A stretch of 32,382 nt of DNA from Subsaximicrobium wynnwilliamsii (GCF_007997225.1 NZ_VORM01000034.1:1-32382), one strand, 5' to 3'; positions 1 to 9,013 are shown, counted from the stretch's first letter. Numbers and translations: made by a program. The notes: a model not told the origin generated them from the letters alone.

Positions 1-170
1 TAATGCTAAACGGAATTTTACAGGAACGTACCATAAAATCAAGAAAAAATATCTGCAACTTTATCTAAACGAGTTTGTTTACAAGTTAAATCGAAGATAT
101 TTTGGTGAGCGAATCTTTGATAGACTAGTAATAGCAAGCATTACAGCTAATGGACACTAAACGGATATAC
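1..170 (+). mobile_element. IS1595-family insertion sequence, right end (partial)
   Basis: This is the right end of an insertion sequence that begins outside the window. It holds the C-terminus of an ISXO2-like transposase. It then ends in a presumed terminal inverted repeat at about 152-170, which reads GTATATCCGTTTAGTGTCC on the minus strand. The same nine outer bases, GTATATCCG, start the IS at the other window edge (32259), which supports the boundary. The IS interrupts a lipoprotein gene on the minus strand. The exact end and any target duplication cannot be fixed because the other half is not visible. Confidence 0.7.
2..160 (+). CDS. IS1595-family (ISXO2-like) transposase, C-terminal fragment
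   Basis: The open frame runs from the window edge to TAA at 158-160 and gives the last 52 residues of a DDE-type transposase. The fragment contains a YLQLYLNEFVYKLNRR stretch followed by FDRLV, which I recognise as the end of the ISXO2-like catalytic domain in Bacteroidota IS1595 elements. The catalytic residues lie upstream and are not in the window. The gene would act in cut-and-paste or copy transposition of its IS. The start is missing only because the window begins here, so integrity cannot be judged. Confidence 0.75.
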   Translation, partial: NAKRNFTGTYHKIKKKYLQLYLNEFVYKLNRRYFGERIFDRLVIASITANGH

Positions 171-300
171 AAAGTTCTAATGTCGTATTATCAACATATT
201 CGTATTTTCCTTCGTAGTCTAAAAGACTTTCATATTCAGATTTTTCTTTTGTTGACGAACAACCAATAAGTAAAGGAATTATTAAAAGTATTTTCTTCAT
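157..300 (-). pseudogene. Lipoprotein gene, 3' end removed by IS1595 insertion
   Basis: The start chosen is the ATG at 300. It gives a classic short lipoprotein signal: MKK, a hydrophobic run, then lipobox LIGC with the acylated Cys at residue 13. About 30 residues of charged mature sequence follow. The frame then enters the IS terminal repeat at about 170 and stops at 157, so the protein is cut to 47 residues. The remaining mature sequence (KYEYVDNTTLEL) reminds me of N-termini of small flavobacterial lipoproteins, but I cannot name a function. The gene is the last visible member of the minus-strand cassette array, because a palindrome (342-474) lies immediately upstream of it. Confidence 0.6.
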
Positions 301-341
301 TTGAATTCTGTTTTTGGATAAGCAGGATTTTTTTTCAGCTT

Positions 342-474
342 GCACATAACGGTTTGGCTATGCCCACTAAGGGGTTTCGAAGCTCCACCGTTTCAATTTA
401 TTACTAATTTCTATTCTTGCATTAACTCTCAACTTACCACTAAAACCCTTATTGGGTATAGCCTTTGTTGTGCC
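342..474 (-). repeat. Cassette-boundary palindrome 1 (attC-like)
   Basis: This imperfect inverted repeat has ends GCACATAACGGTTTGGCTATG and, on the other strand, GCACAACAAAGGCTATACCC. The arms pair over about 30 nt with bulges, around a central spacer. It lies between the stop of the STAND gene and the truncated lipoprotein gene. It matches the other ten boundary palindromes in its end motifs, so I infer that it is a recombination-type cassette end and not a simple terminator. Confidence 0.6.
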
Positions 475-522
475 TTCGTGCTTTTACTCTTTTATTTCTT
501 GTAGTCAAATTTATAAACTAAA

Positions 523-3500
523 TTAATCTGTCCATCCGATAAAATCCCTTTTCATTTCTACTTGTTTATCTTGTCTTGCCCATTCAATTTCTTGCTCAAA
601 GTTCTTTATATGTTCAGCATAGTCAAGCGGGTTCGGCAAAGTCTTAATCATCTCAATAATTGAATTACTAAAATTGATATGACCTTCGATTCTTGGGACA
701 CGGCTACCAGAAAAAGCACCATTCTTTTCTAACCAAAGACATTTCATAAACTCAATATCTTTGTTAAGCTGCAAAAATCCCTTTAAAAAACGTAACACTT
801 GGTCATTGAAGCTGTATGTAACTACATTTAGAATGATATGAATATGTTGCTTTGAGCCATAGTGTTTAGAAATAAATCTACTGATGTAGGTGTAAACTTT
901 TTCTAATTGCTTTTCGTCCAATTTTAATCCCTTAAATAACGCATTTGCCTGATGTTCAAAATTGGAAAAAATAGGAGCCTTTGCAATGATTATTTCGAGA
1001 GATTTATCAAGGATATCCACATATTCAGGTAGACCCCAAACAAAAGTCAGATTTGAACTATCGAATTTGAACTGAATAAAGGAAACGTCTTTTGTGACTT
1101 CGGTTAAATACTCAACTAAAAAGAAATGGTCTAATGATGAAACAGCAGCCATTTCTTTGCCATCATGGTCATAGTGAGGGTCTCGTTTTTTATGAAGATA
1201 GAATACCTGTTTTAGCAAACCAATTTTCTTGTTGAAATGATTGACACACTTTTCACAAGTTTGACGGTCAAATGTGATGTCAATGCTGTCTACTTTTGAT
1301 AATAATATTTCCGTAATATAGGTTATAACATTTTCGTGATTTAGTGCTGATGGTGGTAAAAGCGATTTTGAAAGATGAAACTGCTTCTCAAATTTTATTT
1401 TCTTATCAAATTCGTAGATATAAAACCTATTGCTTACAGAAAAGAGAAAACCAATGAACTCTTGTAAATAGAATTCATCAATTGCATTTTCATCAATTGC
1501 ATCAAAAAATATTTGTTTCCAAAACTGCTTTTGTTTGTATTCATATCTATTTATGTGCTTGTATAGCTCTTTATGTTTAACCAATTCTTTTCTTATTGGA
1601 TATTGAATAACGCTTCCATAATTTAGCTCAAAAGAATGCTTGCCTAACATTATTAATTCAAGCGATTTGTAGTAAATTTTACTATCAGATTCAGCAAGAA
1701 CCTGAAACAAAAGGCTTAAACTAGAGTCAATCCAAAATGTGTCTCTGCTTTTAGCGGCATCTTGATAAATTGAATCCAATCGGTTAAAAACCGTTTCTAT
1801 AAAATTTATATCCTTGTCCGCAACAAAAGTTTTAATTTCCGCTTTCTTCTTTACGTCTCTTTCCTCAAACTTGAGTTTCTCATCGTCAAACTTTGAACTA
1901 AATATTTTTGCGATTCCCATTGAATCTGAGTTCAAAAACAAGTCCCAATCCATTAGAGGCTCAATATTGTGTTCTTTCAGTGTGTTAACATATTCATGGA
2001 CCAGTTTGCAATGAGCATAGTTTTCGGGCTTCAAATTAGTCTGGAAAAAAGCTGTAATGTCGGATTGTTCGTCAGCGTAAATAGTAGAATCAAAACTTTT
2101 TACAGTCCAAGCATACTTATGCAGTGTAGCTAAAACTGTGGCTTCATTTTTTACAAACAAGCAGAACATCCTTTCCAAAACTATTTTCCTGAGTTCCATG
2201 AGAGAGTTGTTCTTCACTAAGGCGAAATTGTAAATCATCATTTGTCCGCCACTTTTTCCTTCCGTCTGATGAAACTCCCAACCGAGGTAGGAAGGAACAA
2301 TTGAAAGAAATAATTTCTCCGCCATTGCTTTTTCTCTTTCAGAAAAAGAGTCCTTGTTCAGGACATTAAGCAATGTGAGTTGTCGAGGATAGCCATACCT
2401 GAAGTCATAGCGATGGAATGCGAGATGCTCTTTCAGGTGCTTTAGCACTTCAGGAACTTGCGAAGGTTGCTTGAACATCAATTTTAACCCCAACTCTATA
2501 GCTTCTTTCGTAAATGGAGTGTTGTGATTCCAAAAGTTGATTAGTAACCTCAAATATTCAGGAGCCAAAACGAAATCGTTTACTTCATACGTGTATTTGA
2601 TGTCCTCAAGTTCTGTGTTTTCAATCTCTAAATTGTCTATCCATTTTCTGATAAACAAAAGAGTATCCATCTCTCTGTAGAACCAAAATATTTCATAGAA
2701 CTTGAAAAGCTTGGCTTCGTCTGATTCAATCTGTTTATGAAAATTTGAAATCAAACTTGTTACTCGGTCTTTCAATTCGACAAATCCAAAAGTGTTGATT
2801 ATGTCTATGAGTGTTTTGTTTATTTTTTTATCGTATTTAGCAATGAAATAATTCAACCAGTCAGAATAATTTATGGAAGCAGAATTTTCATCCACAAAGG
2901 TTTTATAGAAAACATAAGTTGCTAATACTTGGTCTGAAATCTTTGCTGCTTCATTGTGGAATATATCAACCAGTTCAACTTTTTCTAACTCAAGATAAGT
3001 TTCCCACAACTCATTCCAGTCAATGCCAAAATGCTTCGTTAAAATTTGTTTTATTTCCTCATTGCCTCTGTCCAATACCCCGAAAAAAGAGAGAATACCA
3101 AGTGCTTTAAGATTCTCGGGTTTATCTAAAAACAAAAGGTCAGTTTTCACTTTCTGAAAATACTGGTCATACAGAGTGAAAGCATCATTTAGAATACCGA
3201 TGTCGTTATTTTTCAAAATGGATGAAACTGCCATTAAAGCAAGGCGACTATTGCCTTTAGATAGTGAGAGGATTCTCTCTAAAACCAAAGGATCTAACGA
3301 AATATCTTTGGGAAGTGATTTGTTTATTATTTCCGTTATCTGTTTGTCTTCAAGGGGCTTTACTATTAGTTCATTGTAAAGGGCATCAAGCAGATATTTG
3401 TTGAGGTCATTCCGTACATAATCCCTTACAGTAATTACAATTTTTGTAGTTCCCTTTTCTCTGCCATTTATAAACTGTAAAAGGTAATCCAGATTTGGTA

Positions 3501-4317
3501 ACGCCTTGTTTGCGTCATCAAAAAAGATGAAATATTTATTTGATGGTAGGATAAAGTTGTTCAAATCCTCCCATAATGGAACAGGGCTGCTTGCAATAAC
3601 ACGTGGTTCATAGCTAAGTTCCCTTTCAAAAATTTCTGCTAAGTGAACAGCAAGTTTTGATTTACCTACTCCTTGACCTCCTGTAATTATCAGAATGTCA
3701 TTTGAGAGTAAGGATTCTTTTGCTTGTTTGATTTCGACTTCTCGACCTGCAAACGGATTTATTAAAGATGGTTGTAAACCCTTTTCAGTTGTTTTAAGAA
3801 AGTCGGGCAAAGTGTAAAGCGTGCCTTTTGTTGTCGTTACTCCGGCTATGTATTTGTCCGCTAAACCCGGATAATAAACCAACCTGAAAGGAATTTCTTG
3901 GATGGAATAGATTATAAGTTCCGCTTTCGGATTATGTTTTTTAACTTTTCTCTGTAACTCTTTATGTTCATTTGGTTTTATTTTTTCAGTGAAAGCTAAA
4001 AGGACTTTTGATACTTTAGACTTGTCAACTTTGGTTTTTTTTACATCAAAACAATGGTCAACATCCTTTTTCAATTTTTTGAAAAAAGTCTCGCCTGTAG
4101 CAAGCCTTTCTTGGGTCGTGTATTCGCAGAAAATAAAATTATCCTCCTCCTCAAAGAAGCTGTCTGGGCTTCCTTTGCTTGTTTTATTTTTTCCGGTAAC
4201 GGCCCCTGGTGAACTGATGAATTTATACCCTTCCAGATGCAAAAGGTGATTCATTAGTTTTTGAAATGTTGCTTGGTCAACACTTGAAAGATATTTTTCT
4301 ATAATGGTTGTAACCAT
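523..4317 (-). CDS. STAND-type NTPase with N-terminal PD-(D/E)xK-like nuclease domain
   Basis: The protein has 1264 residues. Residues about 1-150 look like an Mrr/PD-(D/E)xK-type nuclease: GSPD with Asp52, then a hydrophobic strand ending in Glu65 (FCEYTTQ). A P-loop NTPase follows, with Walker A GGQGVGKS (213-220), Walker B FIFFDD (Asp267/268) and a sensor-like arginine at 298 (ITVRD). The remaining 900 residues are helical and repeat-like, as in sensor regions of STAND proteins. This order of effector, NTPase and long C-terminal sensor is that of antiviral STAND (Avs-like) proteins and of nSTAND3-type proteins. I infer phage-triggered nuclease activity, which is not proven. The ATG at 4317 follows an AT-rich leader. 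The gene is a single-gene cassette between palindromes 1 and 2. Confidence 0.7.
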   Translation of the reverse strand: MVTTIIEKYLSSVDQATFQKLMNHLLHLEGYKFISSPGAVTGKNKTSKGSPDSFFEEEDNFIFCEYTTQERLATGETFFKKLKKDVDHCFDVKKTKVDKSKVSKVLLAFTEKIKPNEHKELQRKVKKHNPKAELIIYSIQEIPFRLVYYPGLADKYIAGVTTTKGTLYTLPDFLKTTEKGLQPSLINPFAGREVEIKQAKESLLSNDILIITGGQGVGKSKLAVHLAEIFERELSYEPRVIASSPVPLWEDLNNFILPSNKYFIFFDDANKALPNLDYLLQFINGREKGTTKIVITVRDYVRNDLNKYLLDALYNELIVKPLEDKQITEIINKSLPKDISLDPLVLERILSLSKGNSRLALMAVSSILKNNDIGILNDAFTLYDQYFQKVKTDLLFLDKPENLKALGILSFFGVLDRGNEEIKQILTKHFGIDWNELWETYLELEKVELVDIFHNEAAKISDQVLATYVFYKTFVDENSASINYSDWLNYFIAKYDKKINKTLIDIINTFGFVELKDRVTSLISNFHKQIESDEAKLFKFYEIFWFYREMDTLLFIRKWIDNLEIENTELEDIKYTYEVNDFVLAPEYLRLLINFWNHNTPFTKEAIELGLKLMFKQPSQVPEVLKHLKEHLAFHRYDFRYGYPRQLTLLNVLNKDSFSEREKAMAEKLFLSIVPSYLGWEFHQTEGKSGGQMMIYNFALVKNNSLMELRKIVLERMFCLFVKNEATVLATLHKYAWTVKSFDSTIYADEQSDITAFFQTNLKPENYAHCKLVHEYVNTLKEHNIEPLMDWDLFLNSDSMGIAKIFSSKFDDEKLKFEERDVKKKAEIKTFVADKDINFIETVFNRLDSIYQDAAKSRDTFWIDSSLSLLFQVLAESDSKIYYKSLELIMLGKHSFELNYGSVIQYPIRKELVKHKELYKHINRYEYKQKQFWKQIFFDAIDENAIDEFYLQEFIGFLFSVSNRFYIYEFDKKIKFEKQFHLSKSLLPPSALNHENVITYITEILLSKVDSIDITFDRQTCEKCVNHFNKKIGLLKQVFYLHKKRDPHYDHDGKEMAAVSSLDHFFLVEYLTEVTKDVSFIQFKFDSSNLTFVWGLPEYVDILDKSLEIIIAKAPIFSNFEHQANALFKGLKLDEKQLEKVYTYISRFISKHYGSKQHIHIILNVVTYSFNDQVLRFLKGFLQLNKDIEFMKCLWLEKNGAFSGSRVPRIEGHINFSNSIIEMIKTLPNPLDYAEHIKNFEQEIEWARQDKQVEMKRDFIGWTD

Positions 4318-4356
4318 ATTCTTTTATTATCGTATAATGTGTTTGTTCTGCATGAG

Positions 4357-4490
4357 GCACAACGTTTATGTTTAAGAATAGTTGCTGGTTTGTATGCGAG
4401 GATTTTCCGCAGGAAAATCAGACGTTACAAACACACAACGACCTTTGATTAAGCACATAACCGCAATTATTTTTATACGGTGTTGTGTGC
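4357..4490 (-). repeat. Cassette-boundary palindrome 2 (attC-like)
   Basis: The arms are GGCACAACG...TTTAAGAATAGTTGC and, on the opposite strand, GCACACAACACCG followed by TATAAAAATAATTGC. They pair with bulges around a spacer that has its own small hairpin (GATTTTCCGCAGGAAAATC). The element fills the whole gap between the 342-residue gene and the STAND gene. Confidence 0.6.
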
Positions 4491-4499
4491 AGTGTTTTC

Positions 4500-5528
4500 T
4501 CACTTTTCGTTTTTCAATCTACTTATTATTTCAATTATTCTATCTGGCAATTTTCCTTCGAAATATTCTAAAATTAATGGATTTCCAGTTAAAAAATGAC
4601 TTGTTAATTCAACCCAATCCTTAATTTCAATTTCTCCATTCACTTTAAATAACTTTTGAGATAGAGTTTTTATTTGTGAACCAGTTTTGTCATTATGATT
4701 AAAATCCGTTTCACGCCTTTGTAAATATTCATTTTCTGTGTAAAAATGTATAGCTCCGTCAAAATGTCGAAATGTTCCAGTTAGTTTGTCAAATTCTGCG
4801 TGAATATATTTGGCAGGATAATATTCAATTCCGTTTTTGATTATTTTTTCGGTTTCTTGTTTGAATTCCTCTGCTTGAAAAACTTTGATATTCTCTTTAG
4901 TGTACCATTTAATATTAAGTGAATGAACATCGTTGAAAAACAATTTAATATCAAATTTTTCTAAATCTAAAGGTGGCGTTAACTTAACTATTCCATCTTC
5001 TATATCCGAAATATTTTCTTCAAATTTTGCTCCATACCAAGTGTCCAATTCTATTAACATTCGGTTGTCAACATTTATTCTCACTCTATCAAAATCTAAA
5101 CTTATGTATTTATCATTTTTGGATGAACTATAATTCCAATAAAGTTCAATAAATCTCGGTGCAAAAGCGTTTTTTTCGTAATGACCTCTTCTAAAATAAG
5201 AATTAGCCATTGCCATAAACATATCAGATATTAAATATCCGGAAGCAAATCGTTGTTTTTTGAATTCCTTTTCCAAAACGTCAAAAGATACTAATTCCTC
5301 TTTATCTACTTGAATTTTGTTATTTAGTAAGTTGACCAAGTTTGGATAATTCGCAACAATTCCTATTGTAGGAATATATTCAATATTTTTTTCTGAAATT
5401 ATAATTTTTTTCTTTTTGCAATACTGCAAGAAATTTTTAATAAGTTCTGAATTTTCCGCCAATTCCTTTTCTTGTTCTTCAATCAAGAATTTCCTGTATT
5501 TCTCTATTCTTTCTTCTCTTTCTGTCAA
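4500..5528 (-). CDS. Hypothetical protein, 342 aa, cassette gene
   Basis: I do not recognise this protein. It is soluble, with no signal peptide or membrane segment. It begins with a highly charged helix (EREERIEKYRKFLIEEQEKE), and its middle and C-terminal parts mix short strands and helices. The only start that fits is TTG at 5528: an in-frame TGA lies two codons upstream, and the next ATG is about 100 residues further in. The gene fills a complete cassette between palindromes 2 and 3, and its stop is only 9 nt from palindrome 2. It could be a sensor, immunity or metabolic protein; nothing visible decides. Confidence 0.6.
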   Translation of the reverse strand: MTEREERIEKYRKFLIEEQEKELAENSELIKNFLQYCKKKKIIISEKNIEYIPTIGIVANYPNLVNLLNNKIQVDKEELVSFDVLEKEFKKQRFASGYLISDMFMAMANSYFRRGHYEKNAFAPRFIELYWNYSSSKNDKYISLDFDRVRINVDNRMLIELDTWYGAKFEENISDIEDGIVKLTPPLDLEKFDIKLFFNDVHSLNIKWYTKENIKVFQAEEFKQETEKIIKNGIEYYPAKYIHAEFDKLTGTFRHFDGAIHFYTENEYLQRRETDFNHNDKTGSQIKTLSQKLFKVNGEIEIKDWVELTSHFLTGNPLILEYFEGKLPDRIIEIISRLKNEK

Positions 5529-5549
5529 TTTTCAGGCGGTTTTTACATT

Positions 5550-6496
5550 GCACACAACGTGTGGTGATCGAGTAGACAAGGGGAGTTTCACCCCAAGCCT
5601 CTCACAGAACCGTGCTTGAAAGTCTCCCCTCACACGGCTCTTCTAATTTAATTTACAAATATAAGCTCATCCTTTTGCAAGTTGGCAAATCGTAAATATA
5701 ATTAGCCCATCCCTTCGCTCCACTTCCATTACAGTCCCGATAGCTATCGGGATCATCACTACTACGAATGAGTCTGCCACTGCATACAGCATTGGTATTC
5801 TGCCTTTAGGTTGTGCCTATTGTACATTTCCCTTAACATTTGTATGCAGCTTCCCAAGTTCCGTAAATAAGCCCAAATAAAGTTCTTGCCATCTGAATGA
5901 CGCCAGCCTTACAGAACATAAATAGGCACTCTCTGTAATTAATGTTATCTCTAACATTACTTTTCACTCCGTACAGCCATTCACGCCAGCTGGCTCGTTC
6001 GCTAAAAATGTCCGGAGGACATGTTCTTTACGCTCCGCCCTGTAGCTTTTGACTGGAGGCAGCAACTTCTCGACACCTCATCAATGGTTCTCCGCCTCAG
6101 GCGGATCAACTCCCCTGCCTGCCGGCAGGCAGGTTTATTCATACCTGCTAATCTCTTGGACTAGATTCTCCTAAACGCTCAGTACCAAGACTATTAATCA
6201 AAGCACCTTTAGGTGGTTTAGAGCCATCGCCTATACGACGACTCTGATGGACCTACCATCATCTTATCTACAGCATGCAGCCAGTTTAATGCCGTGACTG
6301 CTTCTTGGCACACTATGAAACGTAGCGTGTAAAAAGACGCTATCGTTTCGAATTATACACGAGCCGAATTTTTAAATTTTTCTTTTTATCTTTATTTTAC
6401 TAAAAGCCAAATTTAAAAATTTGGCGGTCTTCGAAAAGACACAAAAACCATTTGGAAAGCCTATAATAGCTATGTTTTATATACATTGTTGCCCAC
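5550..6496 (-). repeat. Cassette-boundary palindrome 3, split by a group II intron
   Basis: If the intron (5567-6313) is removed, the joined sequence is a 200-bp imperfect palindrome. One arm is GCACACAACGTGTGGTG/TATGAAACGTAGC. The other, read on the minus strand, is GGGCAACAATGTATATAAAACATAGC. The arms align along their length. The spacer holds a second inverted repeat (CCGAATTTTTAAATTT with AAATTTAAAAATTTGG) shared with palindromes 5 and 9. The insertion point lies 8 nt from the conserved CGTTG end. Confidence 0.6.
5567..6313 (-). ncRNA. ORF-less group II intron, copy 1
   Basis: Read on the minus strand, the element starts GTGTGCC at 6313, matching the group II 5' consensus GUGYG. It ends ...CTACTCGAT at 5567, an AY end with a bulged-A candidate 7 nt from the end. 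Domain V lies at 5607-5640: GAGCCGTGTGAGG paired around a GAGACTTTC loop region to GCACGGTTC, with the AGC triad. Domain VI follows with a TGGGG/CTCCCC stem. At 747 bp there is no room for, and no trace of, a reverse transcriptase ORF, so splicing or mobility would need a protein supplied in trans. A near-identical copy lies at 9601-10333. This copy differs by an insertion containing the palindrome CCCGATAGCTATCGGG near 5737. The class (IIA, IIB or IIC) was not resolved. Confidence 0.85.
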
Positions 6497-6509
6497 AGTT
6501 TTTTCCGCT

Positions 6510-7205
6510 TTACTTTTCAAATATAGCAACAGCTCGAACTGGCGAACCTGTTCCTCCTTTAATTTTTAATGGAAAACCTATAAATCTAAATCTTCCTCTT
6601 CCAATCAATAAATTCAGGTTTATCATATTCTCGTAATGTGTAAAATTCAATTCTCCACAAATATGGTGAACCTCTTTATTTGAAATTCCAGGAACTCCAG
6701 GTGACATAGTTTCAACTCCAAAAGCAGATATTTCTTTTTCTCCTAACCATCGAGCAGTTTTTGTCGAAATTCCCGGACCATTTGACCAGTCTTTTCCGTT
6801 AAAACACTTTCTATAATGGTCTGTATAAATTAATACTGTATCTCCTTTTTCTATTTTTAAACCAGTTTTTTCACAAGCATCTTCGATTTCGTTTGGTTCA
6901 ATTAATTCTTTAAGTTTTTTATGAGAAAAATCTAAACAAATTCCTTCTGTGTAAAACATCGATAAAGGCATTTTGTCAATTGATTTACCCTTATATTGAA
7001 TTGCCATATGATTTATAGCGTCAACGTGCGTTCCCGTATGTTCTCCTAATTCTAATTTGTGAACAGCAGGCGTTTTAGTTTCGGGATTTTTTATTCCATT
7101 CCATTCTTCGTGAGAATTATGAACTGTCATTTTTACTTGCGGAAGGTCTTTATAAACTGGCATTCCTTCGTAGATTTCTTGACTTAAATCAATAATTTCT
7201 GTCAT
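6510..7205 (-). CDS. Cyclase-family (kynurenine formamidase-like) metal hydrolase
   Basis: The protein has 231 residues, a full length for the cyclase/KynB-like family (Pfam Cyclase). It opens with the usual IIDLSQEIYEGMPVY. Its metal-binding signature is His56-TGT-His60-V-Asp62-AIN-His66; the family consensus HxGTHxDxPxH usually has Pro where this protein has Ile64. FGVETMSPG is a second family hallmark near the C-terminus. Relatives hydrolyse amide or lactone-like bonds, for example N-formylkynurenine. No tryptophan-catabolism neighbours exist here, so the substrate is unknown. The ATG at 7205 is clear. The gene forms a single-gene cassette between palindromes 3 and 4. Confidence 0.85.
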   Translation of the reverse strand: MTEIIDLSQEIYEGMPVYKDLPQVKMTVHNSHEEWNGIKNPETKTPAVHKLELGEHTGTHVDAINHMAIQYKGKSIDKMPLSMFYTEGICLDFSHKKLKELIEPNEIEDACEKTGLKIEKGDTVLIYTDHYRKCFNGKDWSNGPGISTKTARWLGEKEISAFGVETMSPGVPGISNKEVHHICGELNFTHYENMINLNLLIGRGRFRFIGFPLKIKGGTGSPVRAVAIFEK

Positions 7206-7230
7206 TCAGTATCGTGGTTTTTTAAATTGT

Positions 7231-7430
7231 GGGCAACGGTAAGGTTATGACAAGTAGGGCGGATGATAAGCGATTACTTTCCGCCATGCACTTAGCAAAA
7301 CCTTTGGGTTTTGTTTTTTCTTTTTTTTCTGGACAAAGCAAAATCTCAAAGATTTTGCGGACTTTGCAAATACGCCCAAGCCTTTAAATATAGCACTTTC
7401 TGCCCTATTTGTTATAGCCATTGTTGTCAT
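7231..7430 (-). repeat. Cassette-boundary palindrome 4 (attC-like)
   Basis: The arms are GGGCAACGGTAAGGTTATGACAAG followed by TAGGGCGGA, and on the opposite strand TGACAACAATGGCTATAAC followed by AAATAGGGCAGA. They pair over more than 30 nt with two bulges. The spacer contains an AAAATCTCAAAGATTTT hairpin. A further 160 nt between this element and the GNAT gene show no gene that I can support. A 61-residue open frame within the element is low-complexity and was rejected. Confidence 0.6.
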
Positions 7431-7596
7431 TAGTAGCTACCGCAAGAGTAAGTACGTTCCGCTTAGGCTAATAAATTATTTTTCTATTTTTCCATGACCG
7501 AGTAAAGTCCTTCGCATCAGTTGCGTTTGAGTGAAGTCCATTTACTTAATACTTATCAAAAATGAGGCCCTAATTATTTGTTATGGTGGCGTTTTT

Positions 7597-8109
7597 TTAC
7601 CATGGCAACCCGTTTAATTCAATTTTATCAGCACATATTTTTTCATCTCTAGTCAAAAGCATTGTACTTGCTCCCCACAATTTTACTCCGCTTGATTGTT
7701 CAAAATAAACGGGGCAATCAATTTTGTACCAGTTGAATTTTTCATAAAAAGGAATTAAAGCATCGGCACAAAGTAAAAGACCCATTTCACAGCTTAAACT
7801 TGTAAAAATTAGATTTTCTATTTCTCTTAAAACTATTGAAGCATAACCCATACCGCGAAATTCTTTTGGGGTCATAACGTTGTTTAGACCTGCAATTTTA
7901 ATTTTTTTATTATCAATACTAATTTCTCTTAGAACAATATTATAGAAAGTAACTATTTGTTCATTATCGTAAAATATTATTGTTAAATTGGGTGTTTCCC
8001 ATTCGGTTTCTTTAACAATAGGAATGTGTCCAAATTCATCTTCGATATACGAGCTTAATTGATTCCTTAACTTTTCTGACAATTCAGTATATTTCTTTAT
8101 TTCAATCAT
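7597..8109 (-). CDS. GNAT-family N-acetyltransferase
   Basis: The 170-residue protein has the GNAT fold signature. Motif A is at about residues 85-105, with the acetyl-CoA pyrophosphate loop RGMGYAS after a strand ending NNVMTPKEF. Motif B includes LIPFYEKFNW. It ends in GLPW, as many small GNAT enzymes do. The general arrangement is reminiscent of aminoglycoside 2'-N-acetyltransferase-like GNATs, but substrate assignment is not possible from sequence alone. It shares a cassette with the broken CYTH gene upstream: no palindrome separates the two, only about 55 nt. The start at ATG 8109 is unambiguous. Confidence 0.75.
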   Translation of the reverse strand: MIEIKKYTELSEKLRNQLSSYIEDEFGHIPIVKETEWETPNLTIIFYDNEQIVTFYNIVLREISIDNKKIKIAGLNNVMTPKEFRGMGYASIVLREIENLIFTSLSCEMGLLLCADALIPFYEKFNWYKIDCPVYFEQSSGVKLWGASTMLLTRDEKICADKIELNGLPW

Positions 8110-8163
8110 TTCTGCATAGTTAGCTCAAAGACTAATTTTTGGTTAGGCTTTTAAACCTAATTC

Positions 8164-8693
8164 TTAAATCGTGTTTTTTTTCAGTTCTACAGTTAAGTCG
8201 CTATAAGACTTGTCAACTAAATTATTTTGGTTAACTCAAAAAAGTTGAAATACTTGTCGCATTATTCTTGCAGTTCTTCAATTGTAAATTCATCTTTACT
8301 GTCTATTGCCTCCACCTCTAAAAATGTTCCTAAATTCTCCACAAGGTCAAAGTGAAATTTAATATTATCAATAAAATATATTTTTCGTTTTTTATCAACT
8401 ATAACTTTTACTCCAAGTTGTCTTTTTAGTATATTTTTCAAAGCAACATTTGGTTCGTGTTGATATAAAATTATTGTAGATTCTTTTGAACCTGAAATAT
8501 TCTCTCTGTCATAATTTATTAACGAGTTTTCAATATTCCCTTCTCTTAATTTTAGTCTTCCTAATTCCGTGTTGAAATATGTGTCAATTTGATGGTCTGT
8601 TCCTTGAAATTTTGGATTTAGCGTAAGTAGTTTGTTTTCATATTCTTCAAGTTCACTTACTTTCGCCTTAAATTCAAAATTCTTAATATTCAT
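8164..8693 (-). pseudogene. CYTH-domain (class IV adenylate cyclase-like) gene with stop and frameshift
   Basis: From ATG 8693 the frame encodes a CYTH (triphosphate tunnel) protein: FEFKAK near the start, DTYFN, RLKLREGNIE, then KRKIYFIDNIKFHFD and FLEVEA. It stops with TAA at 8262 after 143 residues. The C-terminal helix continues immediately in the same frame (CDKYFNFFELTK). After a one-base shift, the family's terminal SYSDL motif appears, ending at 8164. Intact relatives are about 170-180 residues. CYTH proteins bind triphosphates or polyphosphate with metal ions; this copy has lost the last strands and helix and is probably inactive. A sequencing error could mimic one lesion but hardly both. 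Confidence 0.75.
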
Positions 8694-8736
8694 TTCTACT
8701 TAGTTTTCTGTTAGTTGGATTTTTTTTGCTATTAAT

Positions 8737-8930
8737 GACAACGTTCTTGTATATAACTATTAGCGTGGAATTTAGCGATAATTTTTCGGTTAAGCACGAG
8801 CCGAATTTTTTAATTTTCTTATTATCTTTTTTCTCAATAAGCCAAATTAAAAAATTTGGTGGACTTGCAAATATGCCTTAACTACGATTAAGCAACTAAC
8901 TAGCTATGAGATATATACGGTGTTAGCAAC
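8737..8930 (-). repeat. Cassette-boundary palindrome 5 (attC-like)
   Basis: The arms GACAACGTTCTTGTATATAAC and, on the other strand, GCTAACACCGTATATATCTC pair imperfectly. The central spacer has the GAGCCGAATTTTTTAATTTTC / CCAAATTAAAAAATTTGG inverted repeat also found in palindromes 3 and 9. With flanking bases it accounts for most of the 320-nt gap between the CYTH pseudogene and the DUF6090-like gene. It keeps an uninterrupted version of the intron target region (ATATACAAGAACGTTG). Confidence 0.6.
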
Positions 8931-9013
8931 TGGCTTTTCTTGCTAGCTGTTTGTTCAAACTCCCTATCCTCGCTATTAATTTTGAACTATCTTACTTTAT
9001 TAGCAAAAAGTAT

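Noticed and set aside
5567-6313. Hidden reverse transcriptase gene in the introns
   Set aside because: The element is only about 740 bp, which the ribozyme domains fill; no frame with RT motifs such as YADD was found.
7245-7430. 61-residue open frame on the minus strand
   Set aside because: It lies wholly inside boundary palindrome 4, has a lysine homopolymer (KKKKK) and no family resemblance.
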